59,161 nt of DNA, taken from positions 1 to 59,161 of the forward strand of contig CAZNNH010000019.1 of NCBI GenBank assembly GCA_964574335.1, read 5' to 3'. Shown piece after piece: positions 10,301-18,040 of this stretch; positions within the stretch are counted from its first letter, which is position 1; each line of letters starts with the position of its first letter. The position numbers were made by a program, and so were the translations under genes. Under the pieces are notes generated by a model. It was not told the origin of the DNA. It searched no databases and worked only from the letters and a program-made list of their open reading frames with translations. Source of the DNA: CAZNNH01 sp964574335 (GTDB lineage Bacteria; Acidobacteriota; Vicinamibacteria; Fen-336).

Positions 10301-13300
10301 CCGAGATGAAGGCCGACTTCCAGGCGCTGCTGCCCGCGGTGGCCTGGGGGACCGGCTTCGGAAGCGCCTGGACCGCGCTCGGCTTCCTGCTGCTGGCCTT
10401 CTTCTTGCGCGACCTCCCGTCGCTGCGGGGGCTCGGCGAGGGAGACCGGTTCTTCGGCGGGGCGCCCTTCGCCCTGCGGCGCTTCGACCACACGCTGCTG
10501 ACCACGCCGCTCGTGGGGACGGTCCTCTTCCTGGCCCTGCGGGTGGACGCTTACAGCCTGGTTCGCAACTGGAGCGCCGCGCCCCTGAAGACGGCGATGG
10601 CCCTCGTCGTCACCGCCGCGGCCTGGACGCTCCTGGGTGTCTGGGCCCGCGACCGGCCCGTCGGCCGCGCGGCGGTCTTCTCGGCGTTCGTCCCGCTGGC
10701 GCTCGGCTTGTGGCTGGTCCAGAGGGGGCGGGCCGATCCCTGGGCCCTCGAGTGGCCGCTGCTCGCTGCCGGCCTCGCGCTGCAGGCGGCCGAGGCGGCC
10801 TACCGGGTCTTCGTCGTCCCGCGCCATCCGTGGGCGGAGGAGCTGCTGGCCCGGCCGACCCGCGCCGTGCTGCGGGGATCGAGCGTGGTGATCGCCCTGG
10901 GCCTGATGGGGGTCCTGGCAGCGGGTCACGAACCGGCCTCACTCCGTCTCCTCGAGGCCTTCGTGCTGGCCCAGGTGGTTCGATCGGCCCTTCGCGAGAA
11001 GAGCGACTGGGAAGGCGCCCTGGCCGTGGGCGCGACCTTCGTCGTGCTCCTCGCGGAGACGGCGCCCGGAGCCGGCGACCTGGCCTTCCGCCTCTCTTGG
11101 GACCGGAGCCTCTGGCCGGTCCTGATCTTCGCCGTGGCGTGGCAGGCGTGCGTGCCCGCCGTGGAGCGCTCGCAAGCGTGGTGGGCGCGGCTGTCGCCAC
11201 TCCTGGATCCGGCCCGCGCCGGCGCCGCCGCCCTGACCCTGGTCGCCGCGGTGGTGGCCCTCGGCACCACGGTCCTCGAGCCGCATTTCACTCCCGGCCA
11301 GCTCGCGGTGGTGGTCGTGAGCCTGCTGCTGCTCGGGCGTTGGGCGCTGGCGGGGCCGGCCACCCTGCTCGCCGCCTTCGTCTCCTACGTCCTGGCCCTC
11401 CACGGACCATTGGCGCAGGCCGCCACGCCGCAGGCCCGCCTCGAGGCGCTCTTCGACCCGACCCATCTGGCGCTCCTCGCCCTGGTTCTGGCCCTGGTCG
11501 CGGTGGCGGCGCGCTCCCGGCCTCCCGCGGCCCGGGCCTGGCTGGACAGCCCGGTGGCGGTGCGCACGCTCGACGTGCCCGCCTCTCGCCCCCTGTTCCT
11601 CTTGGCGGCGGCGCTGGCGACGGTGGCGACGCTGCGACACTCGATCGAGCCTTCGCTTCGCGGGCTGCCCGAGCAGGCCGGCGCGCCCTACATCGCCGCT
11701 GTCGCCCTCGGCGTGATCGCGGTGGCCCTGGCGTCTTCTGGAGCCGGGTGGATGGCGGCCATCGCGCTCACCCTCGGTAACGTCCACGGCCTGCGGCTCT
11801 GGTGGGGCCGTCCTCTCCGCCTCCACGGCCTGTCGGACGTCCACCTCGCGGCTCTCGGCGTGGCGGCCACGCTGGCCGAGGGCAGCCTCTTCCGGCTGCT
11901 CACGCCTTCCGGCCGCGCCCGCGACTTCCTGAGGAGCGTCACCCTGGCCGCGGCCGCCCTGGTGCTCACGCTGCTGAGCGGGAACTTCGTCGGGGATCCG
12001 AACCTGCAGGGGATCACGTGGCAACGGCTGGTGTTCTCGGGGACGCTGGCCCTGGCCGCGGGCCTGTGCTTCCGCCGGGCGGCGGTGCGCCCTGCGCTCG
12101 ACGAGGCCCCTCACGTCGCGGTGGCCTACGCGGTCTACCACTTCGGCCTGGCGATGGCGCTCTGGTGCCTGGTGTTGCTGGTGCCCGCCCTGCGCCAGCC
12201 GGTCTTCGCCCTGCCGGGCCTGGCGCTACCCGCCTTCTACTTCTTCGTGGCCGCCGAGCGTTTCTTCCGCCGGAACGACCCCCGCTTCGTGCAGTACGGC
12301 CGCTCCGCGACCGTGCTTTTGCTGGCGGTGCTCGCCCTCTACGTGGCACGGCCGGTGTTCCAGGTGGTGTTTTTCCCGGAGGCCCTGGTCCAGACCGATC
12401 ACTATCACTACAACGCGCCGCTGGTGGTCCTGCTCGGGCTTTTCCTCTTCCGCCTGGGCCGCTTCGAGCGGCGCTTTCTGGTGGCGTACGCCGGGGGGGC
12501 GGCGGTCCTGGTGGGCACGTACTTCGGGGTGACGGGATGGCGCGGCCTGAGCCCCTTCGAGACCCGTTTCCCGGCGGCGTGGGCTGCGGTGGTGCTGGCC
12601 CACGGCTTCACCTGGCTGGGGCGCTGGGACGGGATCGTCCGAGAACGCCTACAGCGCCTCAGCCGGATCGACGACCCGTCTTGGGACCGGCTGACCCTGG
12701 CCTGGCACCTCACTGCCTTCGTGGGCGCCCTGGACCTGGCGTTGCTCGCGGTCGTCCACCCCGACGCGGAGCGGTTCGGGACGGCGGCCGTGCTCGGGGC
12801 GGCGGTCAGCGTGCTGCTGTCGGGGCCGTGGCGGCACGCGGCTATCGCCGCCATCACCGGGACCCTGCTTGCGGTTGGCGTCGTCGAGGCGGTCGGCGCG
12901 CCGTGCTGGCTGTCGGTGATCGGGATCCTGGCCGTGGTCCTGCTGGTGGGTCGGGCGGCTCCCGCCCCCTTCGTACTCGTGGGATGGCTGGCCGTCTACG
13001 TGACGGCCCAGCACCCGCAGCTTCTGACCCTGGCCAGCGGGTTCGAGCGCTGGGCGGTGGTCACGTCGCCCTGGCGGCTGGCGGCGCTCGGCCTCGGCCT
13101 GTCGCTCACCCTGGAGGCGGCTCGCCAACGCGGGAGGACCAGCCGGTCCTGGGCGGTCTGCCTCGGCATCCCCGCGATCGCTCTCACCGCGATGGCCGCC
13201 CTGACCAACACCCTCGACGGACGATGGCACGCAGAGCCGGCCCAGCTCTTCACCGCATACCTGGCGGCGGCGGCGCACGCCCTCGTCTCGCTGACCCCGG

Positions 13301-15999
13301 CCGCGGGCGGCCTGGCCTGGACCGCCGCCGCGCTTCTCGCCCTCGCCAACCACCAGGCCATCGACCACTACGCGGGGGACGCGCTGCGGGTCCATGGTCT
13401 CTCCGACGCGCACCTGCTGTCGATGGCGGTGGCCGCGATGCTGCTCCTGGTGGCTCCCATCCGGCGCTGGGCGCGCACCGACGATGGGGCCCGGCGGCTG
13501 CTGGCGGTGCGGGCCGCCGGGGCGGCGGCGATCCTCGGCCTACTGGTGGGGGCCTACGCCGCCCACCCCGGGGTTCCGGGCTTCGGCCGGTGGCGCGCCG
13601 TCTCGTCGGGCCTCTTGGCGGTGGTCGGCGCCGAGGCCCTGCGACGTCTCGCGCGGCGGGCCCGCTCCACGCGCGAGCGGCGCGGCGCCGCCGTCCTCTA
13701 CCACGCCGCGGTGGTGGTGGCGATCGAGTCCGCGGCGATGACGATCCCGTTCCTGCAGACGCCGGAGCTGGCCCTCCTCACCTTGGCGCTGCCCGCCTTC
13801 TACTTCTGGGCCCGCAACGAGACCTCGGCGGCGGCGGACCCTTTCGGGGGCCAGTACCAGGAGTCGGCGACTGCCCTCTCGCTGGCCGTCCTCGTCGTCT
13901 ATCTTTCCCGCGAGCTGTTCCGGGCGGCGCTGTTCCCGGGGACCCTGCCCGCTCTCCGCCACTACCACACCCATGCTGCGGTGGTGATCGCCTTGGGGCT
14001 GGTCCTCCTCCGGCTCCACGCGCGGGGCGCTCCCTACGCGGCGGCGGTGGCCGGGGGGATGGCGGTGATGGTCGGCTCCTACTTCGGGGTGACGTCGTGG
14101 CCCGGTCTCAGCCCGTTCGACCACCCGCTAGCCGGGGCGTGGGCGGGGATCGTCCTGGTCCACCTCTTCACGCTCGCCACCGCCCCCAGCTCCGCGGTCA
14201 CCGCCGTCCTGCGAGGCTTCGGCGGGCTCGGCGACGAGGAGTGGTCGATGCTGCGGGCGACGGTGGGGAAGGCGGCCCTCTTCGGCGCCCACCTGCTGGC
14301 GTTCTCGGCGATCGTCCACCCGGGCGTCGACACCCACGCGGTGGCTCCCCTGCTGGTGGGCACCGCCAGCCTGCTCGCGCACCACGGTGTCCTGCGGGGG
14401 ATGGGCCTCTACTTCGACCTTGCCGCGGTCGAGCTGCTGGTGGCCGTCCACGCCGATCTTTTCGTCTCCAGCACCCTGTCTCTGGACGACGCGGTGTGGG
14501 TGGTGCTCGGGATCCGGGCGACGCTGCTCTGGGCCTCGACGCGGGTGCCCCCCGCCGGGAAGGCCCGGACCGTGCACTGGGGGACGACCACCGCTTGCCT
14601 GGCGATCCTGCATGTCTGCTGGCGCCCGTGGTCGACCGCCGGGCTCTGGGCCGCAGCGGTCCTCGCGGTTCTCACCGCCCTCGTTCCGCGGGAGCGCCGG
14701 ACCGCGGTCACCGTCGGCGAGCGGCTGGTGGTGGCGCTGCTGCTGGCGACGCCGACCTGGCTGGTGTGCCTTGCCTCCGGACGGTGGGAGGCGATCGGCA
14801 TGCGGGCCGGCCTCGAGAGCGAGCCGCTGCTGCGGACGCTGCTCACGGTCCTCCTCACCGCGGTCGCGGCGAGAACCGTTTCCGTTGGGGGTGGGCGGCT
14901 GCGACCGGAAGGGGCCGCGGTGAGGGCCGCCCACCAGGTGCGCCAGTTCCTGGAGGACTCCGGTCAACGGTTGTTTGGCGCGCTGCTGCTGGGCGTCTCG
15001 CTGGCTGCCGGCGCGCTCCTGATCGGCCGCTACGGGGACGTGTACACGAACCCGGAGCTGGCGCTCTTCCTGCTGCTGCTGACAGGCCTCGCGGTCGAGT
15101 GGTATCGCCGCGGCCGGAGCCGGGGGGCGTGGAGGGACTGCCTGGTCGCGGAGGCCGCCCTGGCGGCGGCGGTCGGGCTGCTCCGGCGACAGCTCCTCCT
15201 GCGCACCGACCTCTGGACCTACGAGTACGACCTGTGGCTGAGCCTGGCGGTGTCGGCCACCCTGACCGGACTGAAGCAGCGCGTCGACCGGCCGGGCGGA
15301 GCGGCGGAGATCCGGCGGCCGGTGACCCTCTCGATCTTGGTGATGCCGGTCCTGGCCATCGGCTGGGCGCTCACCCACGGCCTGGGCAGCGACATGGTGC
15401 TGGTGGTGGTGGGCCTGAACAGCGTGCTCTTCGCCTTCCTCGGCCACGAGCGGCGCGACTCCCCGTACAACCTGGTGGCGGTCTCGGGCTTCGTGGCGTT
15501 CGTGCTGATCGTCTTCTGGAGCAAGCTCGAGCTTCGGGTGCTCCACGCATACACCGTCCCGGTCGGGGTGGGCGTCCTGCTCCTGCTTCAGCTCTTCCAG
15601 AAGGACGTCGGGGAAGCGGCCGCCAGCCGCGTCCGCTTCGCCACCCTGGCCGTGATGCTGGGCAGCGCCGGCTACCATGCGCTGCTGGATCCGCGCCACC
15701 CCCTGGCCTTCAACCTCGCGCTGCTGCTCCTGTGCCTGGGGTGCGTGGCGGTTGGGAGCTGGCTGCGGGTGCGCCTCTACGTGGGGCTCGGTCTGTCGGT
15801 GCTGTTGCTCGACCTCGCCTCCCTCGGCGTCAAGGCGCTGCGGGGCATGGAGTCGCAGACCCGCATGACCTGGGTGGGGGCGACGGTGTTCCTGCTCGGG
15901 GCCCTGATCGTGGCCGCCGCCGTCTACCGCAAGGCGCGCCGGGAGGAGATCGAGGCCCGGCTGTCACGCTGGCGGGAGCGGATGAGGGATTGGCGTTGA
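7339..15999 (+). CDS. Giant 2886-residue polytopic membrane protein with internal duplication
   Basis: One uninterrupted frame of 8661 bp. Residues 1-395 are soluble, rich in Leu, Arg and Glu, and probably helical. About 396-447 form an EP-repeat and polyproline linker. From about 452 to 2860 the chain is almost continuous membrane helix; I estimate 65-75 segments. The end is a basic, charged helix. Residues about 1335-1874 and 1875-2395 are a tandem duplication, marked by HGLSD(V/A)HL at 1496 and 2019, ALPAFYF at about 1630 and 2151 and YFGVT(G/S)W at about 1728 and 2248; a weaker third copy lies near 2572-2640. The first membrane part faintly recalls DUF2339/DUF2157 proteins, but no catalytic motif is visible. 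It is translationally coupled to the RDD gene. Function unknown. Confidence 0.85.
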   Translation: MTDDDRTGPPDDRQRLAVARFLLGPEMADLPAASRNRALAAALGEGEAPSHEELLDWLSRCGLGESPVARKVQEQECEDATRAHDLRAAGKPIPEGLARALRHLPLDVPLGWEADAGPDPDVGRAIVLLGDRAFLDRWTARVPTAHAQVDEALAAVLARLATGEAPGALEEPAALAELLLRAPRLPGPLRDRLLEVRQTWADATLQERQAVAEGLAEGRLAPQDGPSAGIARAVVAERLRTSNDPGERRRLLDWVLSSPSRDVVPTLLAAGDQPWAQPRVLAVLSLRFGQKLGPDWPSWRRWLEAQAPTSERDRLLRLGISPGLLLLLVAEQAGSGAASLREPLREWCRTRAEPPLAVHFLERWGGRLPADEVEELSGHPKAKAAVAPAPLEAEVSPHEPEPEPEPEPEPPPARVEPARTPVTPPPPAPPPPAPPPVPPPPDRWRGFVTENANLLAGVAMLLAGASLLAYFTWDRHWLFRYTLLPGLFAAFTAGLAAVASWLERNESSEKGTAAMLRGAAIALLPANCMSVSLLASDPAVNHKLIAVPAMAGLYLVLILLGLRRWCGAVHPDLRQVLAPGLAFLNGLVLVSPLARGIAPLDPAAVLAVLTVGFYVGFLVVAELSRRFLARVLSREVAATPHVTWFAGGIVAVTYLQVFAWTHAWERQWPGIVVYGPLVLLAGGLVFHVERQFRRVLVAEDETGEESFVGFALILAGLLMTFPSPVLRIVAFALAGTLWLYQAGFRRNPIHDYIGLLLVALGGASVALLPGFPMTELPVLGLALCLGFPGIAWLAPRARMPRLRPAANELEQGLLVLTAVTAALVQWHYRSEPLQTAAVLGVIAVLHFARAVRHQNARDGFIGAMVAAMALPYLGFADMRGQRLVGNTLVAGLGCLSLLWLASLRLFRFPVLRELRSAVLFVYGAFALAAMVARVALERGLVPSASWSQALPEYAGPFLMAAVLVYATLVSRSLLPVVSGLLIVVVLFPEMKADFQALLPAVAWGTGFGSAWTALGFLLLAFFLRDLPSLRGLGEGDRFFGGAPFALRRFDHTLLTTPLVGTVLFLALRVDAYSLVRNWSAAPLKTAMALVVTAAAWTLLGVWARDRPVGRAAVFSAFVPLALGLWLVQRGRADPWALEWPLLAAGLALQAAEAAYRVFVVPRHPWAEELLARPTRAVLRGSSVVIALGLMGVLAAGHEPASLRLLEAFVLAQVVRSALREKSDWEGALAVGATFVVLLAETAPGAGDLAFRLSWDRSLWPVLIFAVAWQACVPAVERSQAWWARLSPLLDPARAGAAALTLVAAVVALGTTVLEPHFTPGQLAVVVVSLLLLGRWALAGPATLLAAFVSYVLALHGPLAQAATPQARLEALFDPTHLALLALVLALVAVAARSRPPAARAWLDSPVAVRTLDVPASRPLFLLAAALATVATLRHSIEPSLRGLPEQAGAPYIAAVALGVIAVALASSGAGWMAAIALTLGNVHGLRLWWGRPLRLHGLSDVHLAALGVAATLAEGSLFRLLTPSGRARDFLRSVTLAAAALVLTLLSGNFVGDPNLQGITWQRLVFSGTLALAAGLCFRRAAVRPALDEAPHVAVAYAVYHFGLAMALWCLVLLVPALRQPVFALPGLALPAFYFFVAAERFFRRNDPRFVQYGRSATVLLLAVLALYVARPVFQVVFFPEALVQTDHYHYNAPLVVLLGLFLFRLGRFERRFLVAYAGGAAVLVGTYFGVTGWRGLSPFETRFPAAWAAVVLAHGFTWLGRWDGIVRERLQRLSRIDDPSWDRLTLAWHLTAFVGALDLALLAVVHPDAERFGTAAVLGAAVSVLLSGPWRHAAIAAITGTLLAVGVVEAVGAPCWLSVIGILAVVLLVGRAAPAPFVLVGWLAVYVTAQHPQLLTLASGFERWAVVTSPWRLAALGLGLSLTLEAARQRGRTSRSWAVCLGIPAIALTAMAALTNTLDGRWHAEPAQLFTAYLAAAAHALVSLTPAAGGLAWTAAALLALANHQAIDHYAGDALRVHGLSDAHLLSMAVAAMLLLVAPIRRWARTDDGARRLLAVRAAGAAAILGLLVGAYAAHPGVPGFGRWRAVSSGLLAVVGAEALRRLARRARSTRERRGAAVLYHAAVVVAIESAAMTIPFLQTPELALLTLALPAFYFWARNETSAAADPFGGQYQESATALSLAVLVVYLSRELFRAALFPGTLPALRHYHTHAAVVIALGLVLLRLHARGAPYAAAVAGGMAVMVGSYFGVTSWPGLSPFDHPLAGAWAGIVLVHLFTLATAPSSAVTAVLRGFGGLGDEEWSMLRATVGKAALFGAHLLAFSAIVHPGVDTHAVAPLLVGTASLLAHHGVLRGMGLYFDLAAVELLVAVHADLFVSSTLSLDDAVWVVLGIRATLLWASTRVPPAGKARTVHWGTTTACLAILHVCWRPWSTAGLWAAAVLAVLTALVPRERRTAVTVGERLVVALLLATPTWLVCLASGRWEAIGMRAGLESEPLLRTLLTVLLTAVAARTVSVGGGRLRPEGAAVRAAHQVRQFLEDSGQRLFGALLLGVSLAAGALLIGRYGDVYTNPELALFLLLLTGLAVEWYRRGRSRGAWRDCLVAEAALAAAVGLLRRQLLLRTDLWTYEYDLWLSLAVSATLTGLKQRVDRPGGAAEIRRPVTLSILVMPVLAIGWALTHGLGSDMVLVVVGLNSVLFAFLGHERRDSPYNLVAVSGFVAFVLIVFWSKLELRVLHAYTVPVGVGVLLLLQLFQKDVGEAAASRVRFATLAVMLGSAGYHALLDPRHPLAFNLALLLLCLGCVAVGSWLRVRLYVGLGLSVLLLDLASLGVKALRGMESQTRMTWVGATVFLLGALIVAAAVYRKARREEIEARLSRWRERMRDWR
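11341..12960 (+). repeat. First copy of internal duplication in the giant membrane protein
   Basis: Encodes about residues 1335-1874. It holds the landmarks HGLSDVHL, ALPAFYFF, a DHYHYNAP loop and TYFGVTGWRGLSPF in this order. The same landmarks return about 520 residues later in the next copy. Borders are approximate because helices at the ends diverge. Confidence 0.7.
12961..14520 (+). repeat. Second copy of internal duplication in the giant membrane protein
   Basis: Encodes about residues 1875-2395, with HGLSDAHL, ALPAFYFW, RHYHTHAA and SYFGVTSWPGLSPF in the same order and nearly the same spacing as the first copy. The copies are divergent in DNA, so the duplication is old. A degenerate partial third copy (PELALFLLLL, then TYEYDLW) is encoded at about 15050-15300. 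Confidence 0.7.
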
Positions 16000-16045
16000 C
16001 TCGGCGGAGCCCCCTGGCAGATGGTGCGGTTCGCCGTCATCAACC

Positions 16046-17491
16046 TCAAGATGCTCCGGTTGATCCACCGCAGCCACCACCGATGCGGCCCGGTGCCTTC
16101 CTCGCCGTCCGCCCATCCTCGGCGGGAAGATCGAGGGCGAGCTTGCGGATCTTGCGGTGCAGGGTCGTCTTGTGGATGCCCAGCTCCCGCGCGGCCTCGG
16201 TGCGGTTCCACCGGTTGCGCGCCAGGACATCTCGGATGAACCGGGCTTCCAGCTCCTCGAAGCTGGCGACGCCGTCTCCGGCCTCGACCTTCTGCAGCAG
16301 CCAATCCGGGAGGTCGAACACCTCGATCCTGGGGCCTTCACACAGCACGTAGCCGTGCTCGAGGACGTTCTCCAGCTCGCGGACGTTCCCGGGGAAGTCG
16401 TAGCGCAGGAGGCGCTCGAGGGCGGCGCGCGAAAGGCCTTCCACGACCTTGCCACGGGTCGCCGAGAGCCGGCGAAGGATCGCCTCCACCAGCGGTGGGA
16501 CGTCCCCGGGTCGCTCTCGGAGCGGCGGCATCTCCAGCCGGATCACGTTGATCCGGTAGTAGAGGTCCTGGCGGAAGGACCCCTGCTCGACCATTCTCGA
16601 CAGCTTCCGATTGGTGGCCGCGACGATGCGGACGTCGGCGGTGCGGCTCTTGACGTCGCCGAGGGGCTCGTACTTCCTCTCCTGCAGCAACCGGAGGAGC
16701 TTCACCTGGATCGAGGCCGGCAGGTCGCCGAGCTCGTCGAGGAACAGCGTCCCGCCGGCCGCCGCCTGGACCCGCCCCGGCTTGTTCCGGTCGGCGCCGG
16801 TGAACGCGCCCTTGCGGTATCCGAAGAGCTCGGACTCGAGCAACGTCTCGGGTAGGGCGGCGCAGTTGACCGTCACCATCGGCCCCTCGGACCTGGTGCT
16901 CGACTGGTGAATGGCGTGTGCCAGCAGGCCCTTGCCGGTGCCGCTCTCGCCCTCGATGAGCACGGTGCTCTCGCTGCGGGCGATGGTCGGCACGATCTCG
17001 AGGAGCTTCTTGACCCGTGGGTCGGCGGTGACGATCCGGCCGCCTCCGCTCAGCCGCTCCAGGTCCGAGAGCCACCCGCGAACCAGGTTGAGGTCGCGGA
17101 AGGTCTCGACGCCGCCCACCACGTGGCCCTCGCGGTCGCGGAGCAGGGCGGTCGAGACCGTCACCGGCACGCGACCTCCGGCCGCATCACGGATCTGGAT
17201 CGGGAGGTTGACGATCGGCCGGCCGGTCTCCATGGTGTAGCGAAGCGCGCAGGCTTCGGTGCAGATGTTGGACCGGAAGACCTCGCTGCATCTCCTGCCC
17301 AGGGCCTGCTCGCGGCCCACCCCGAGGGTGCGCTCCGCCGCGGTGTTGAAGCAGGTGATTCGCCATTCCCGATCGACCGCGAAGACGCCGTCGGAGATGC
17401 TGTTGATGACGGCCTCGAAGCGGTCGTCGCACACGTGCTCGGGTTCCTGGCTTGGATCCACCCCCGATGCCTGCTTCGGGTCTGCCGCCAT
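16046..17491 (-). CDS. Sigma-54-dependent activator with cysteine-bearing PAS domain
   Basis: A 481-residue enhancer-binding protein. An N-terminal PAS domain (about 22-138) carries Cys68, Cys77 and Cys81 (C-x8-C-x3-C), a pattern that could hold an iron-sulfur cluster or act as a thiol switch. The AAA+ domain (about 155-385) has Walker A GESGTGKG (181-188), the sigma-54 contact loop GAFTGA (228-233) and Walker B GGTLFLDE. A Fis-type helix-turn-helix lies near 425-455 (RTEAARELGIHKTTLHRKI). It therefore should open sigma-54 promoters in response to a signal sensed by PAS. The gene is divergent from a 62-residue cysteine protein that has a sigma-54-like promoter. The C-terminal tail after about 457 is low-complexity and its role is unclear. 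There is no receiver domain, so it is not a two-component regulator. Confidence 0.92.
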   Translation of the reverse strand: MAADPKQASGVDPSQEPEHVCDDRFEAVINSISDGVFAVDREWRITCFNTAAERTLGVGREQALGRRCSEVFRSNICTEACALRYTMETGRPIVNLPIQIRDAAGGRVPVTVSTALLRDREGHVVGGVETFRDLNLVRGWLSDLERLSGGGRIVTADPRVKKLLEIVPTIARSESTVLIEGESGTGKGLLAHAIHQSSTRSEGPMVTVNCAALPETLLESELFGYRKGAFTGADRNKPGRVQAAAGGTLFLDELGDLPASIQVKLLRLLQERKYEPLGDVKSRTADVRIVAATNRKLSRMVEQGSFRQDLYYRINVIRLEMPPLRERPGDVPPLVEAILRRLSATRGKVVEGLSRAALERLLRYDFPGNVRELENVLEHGYVLCEGPRIEVFDLPDWLLQKVEAGDGVASFEELEARFIRDVLARNRWNRTEAARELGIHKTTLHRKIRKLALDLPAEDGRTARKAPGRIGGGCGGSTGAS

Positions 17492-17526
17492 CGTGCGCCT
17501 CCTCGTCTTGGATGATCATACCGACT

Positions 17527-17598
17527 CTGCTACTGATTGGAGCAGAAGAGTGGCGGATTCGCCCCTGTTTCTCTGGCCCAGGAACGCTGGCGGATCCG
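17527..17598. promoter_or_regulatory. Candidate upstream activator sites (dyad plus direct repeats)
   Basis: CTGCT-N9-AGCAG forms a 19-bp dyad at 17527-17545. Two direct copies of TGGCGGAT follow at 17551 and 17588, each continuing with a (T/C)CG. They lie between the activator gene and the sigma-54-like promoter, about 65-140 bp upstream of the promoter, where enhancer sites for such activators usually sit. The assignment is inference. Confidence 0.4.
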
Positions 17599-17662
17599 GG
17601 ATGGAGGCGAAAGCGGCAGTGGAACAGTAACTTGGCAGCCAGGCCGACCTCGCTGCCGGCGC

Positions 17663-17678
17663 CGGCACGCGACCTGCA
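17663..17678 (+). promoter_or_regulatory. Sigma-54 (-24/-12) promoter for the 62-residue cysteine protein
   Basis: CGGCACGCGACCTGCA matches the consensus TGGCAC-N5-TTGCA at all but two positions. The invariant GG (17664-17665) and GC (17676-17677) are separated by exactly ten bases. The expected start of transcription near 17689 leaves a leader of about 20 bases holding the AGGAGAGGAGG ribosome site of the gene at 17710. It faces away from a sigma-54 activator gene, which supports it strongly. Confidence 0.65.
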
Positions 17679-17709
17679 GTCTCCTGGACAGCAGGAGAGG
17701 AGGCGGGCC

Positions 17710-17898
17710 ATGGAGGTGAATCACGGAGACACGCCGGACGTGAGCCGCCAGGAACACCAGCCAGCGAGACCCATGAAGGTCGTGGTGGCCGACGACGGAG
17801 ACACCTGGCTTTGCGACGCCACGGTCGACGAGACCCAGGACCTCAAGGACCAGGGCTGCTGGCGCTGCGCCGAGGTTCCGTTCACCCGCAATGACTGA
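17710..17898 (+). CDS. Small cysteine protein (62 residues), probable sigma-54 target
   Basis: ATG at 17710 follows a strong AGGAGAGGAGG site. The protein is hydrophilic and acidic in its second half, with three cysteines as Cys35-x14-Cys50-x2-Cys53; the last pair reads GCWRC. This could bind a metal or cluster, or be a redox pair, but no family is recognised. A sigma-54-like promoter lies 32-47 bases upstream and a strong hairpin directly after the stop, so it forms its own transcription unit. The neighbouring activator also has a cysteine cluster in its sensor domain and the next gene is an Fe-S flavin oxidoreductase; a shared redox role is inference. Confidence 0.6.
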   Translation: MEVNHGDTPDVSRQEHQPARPMKVVVADDGDTWLCDATVDETQDLKDQGCWRCAEVPFTRND

Positions 17899-17905
17899 GC
17901 ACTCG

Positions 17906-17937
17906 GGCGAGGGCGGGCACGGTGTCCCGTCCTCGCC
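17906..17937 (+). terminator. Hairpin after the small cysteine gene
   Basis: GGCGAGGGCGGG and CCCGTCCTCGCC pair over 12 bases (one G-U) around an 8-base loop, 7 bases after the TGA stop. There is no T-run, as usual in very GC-rich genomes. It would separate the small gene from the oxidoreductase gene at least in part. Confidence 0.55.
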
Positions 17938-18040
17938 GCGACCCGCCCAGCTTTGAGCTGCCCGGATACGATAGGCAAGCAGCCGAGCACCGCAGCGCCT
18001 CCGACCGCAAGGGCCGCGGCCCGAGAAAGGAGGGCCTCCC

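Noticed and set aside
8308..10929. 873-residue minus-strand frame inside the giant gene
   Set aside because: Low-complexity His/Gly/Glu/Gln-rich shadow; the plus frame has clear helices and repeats.
11802..16352. 1516-residue plus-strand frame overlapping the giant gene
   Set aside because: Pro/Arg/Gly-rich antisense-like composition without any domain, out of frame with the giant protein.
17580..17660. Other GG/GC pairs as sigma-54 promoter (for example TGGAACAGTAACTTGGCA)
   Set aside because: Spacing between GG and GC is 12 rather than 10; the site at 17663 fits exactly.
17938..18040. Second sigma-54 promoter before the oxidoreductase
   Set aside because: Candidates had 11 or 13 bases between GG and GC.
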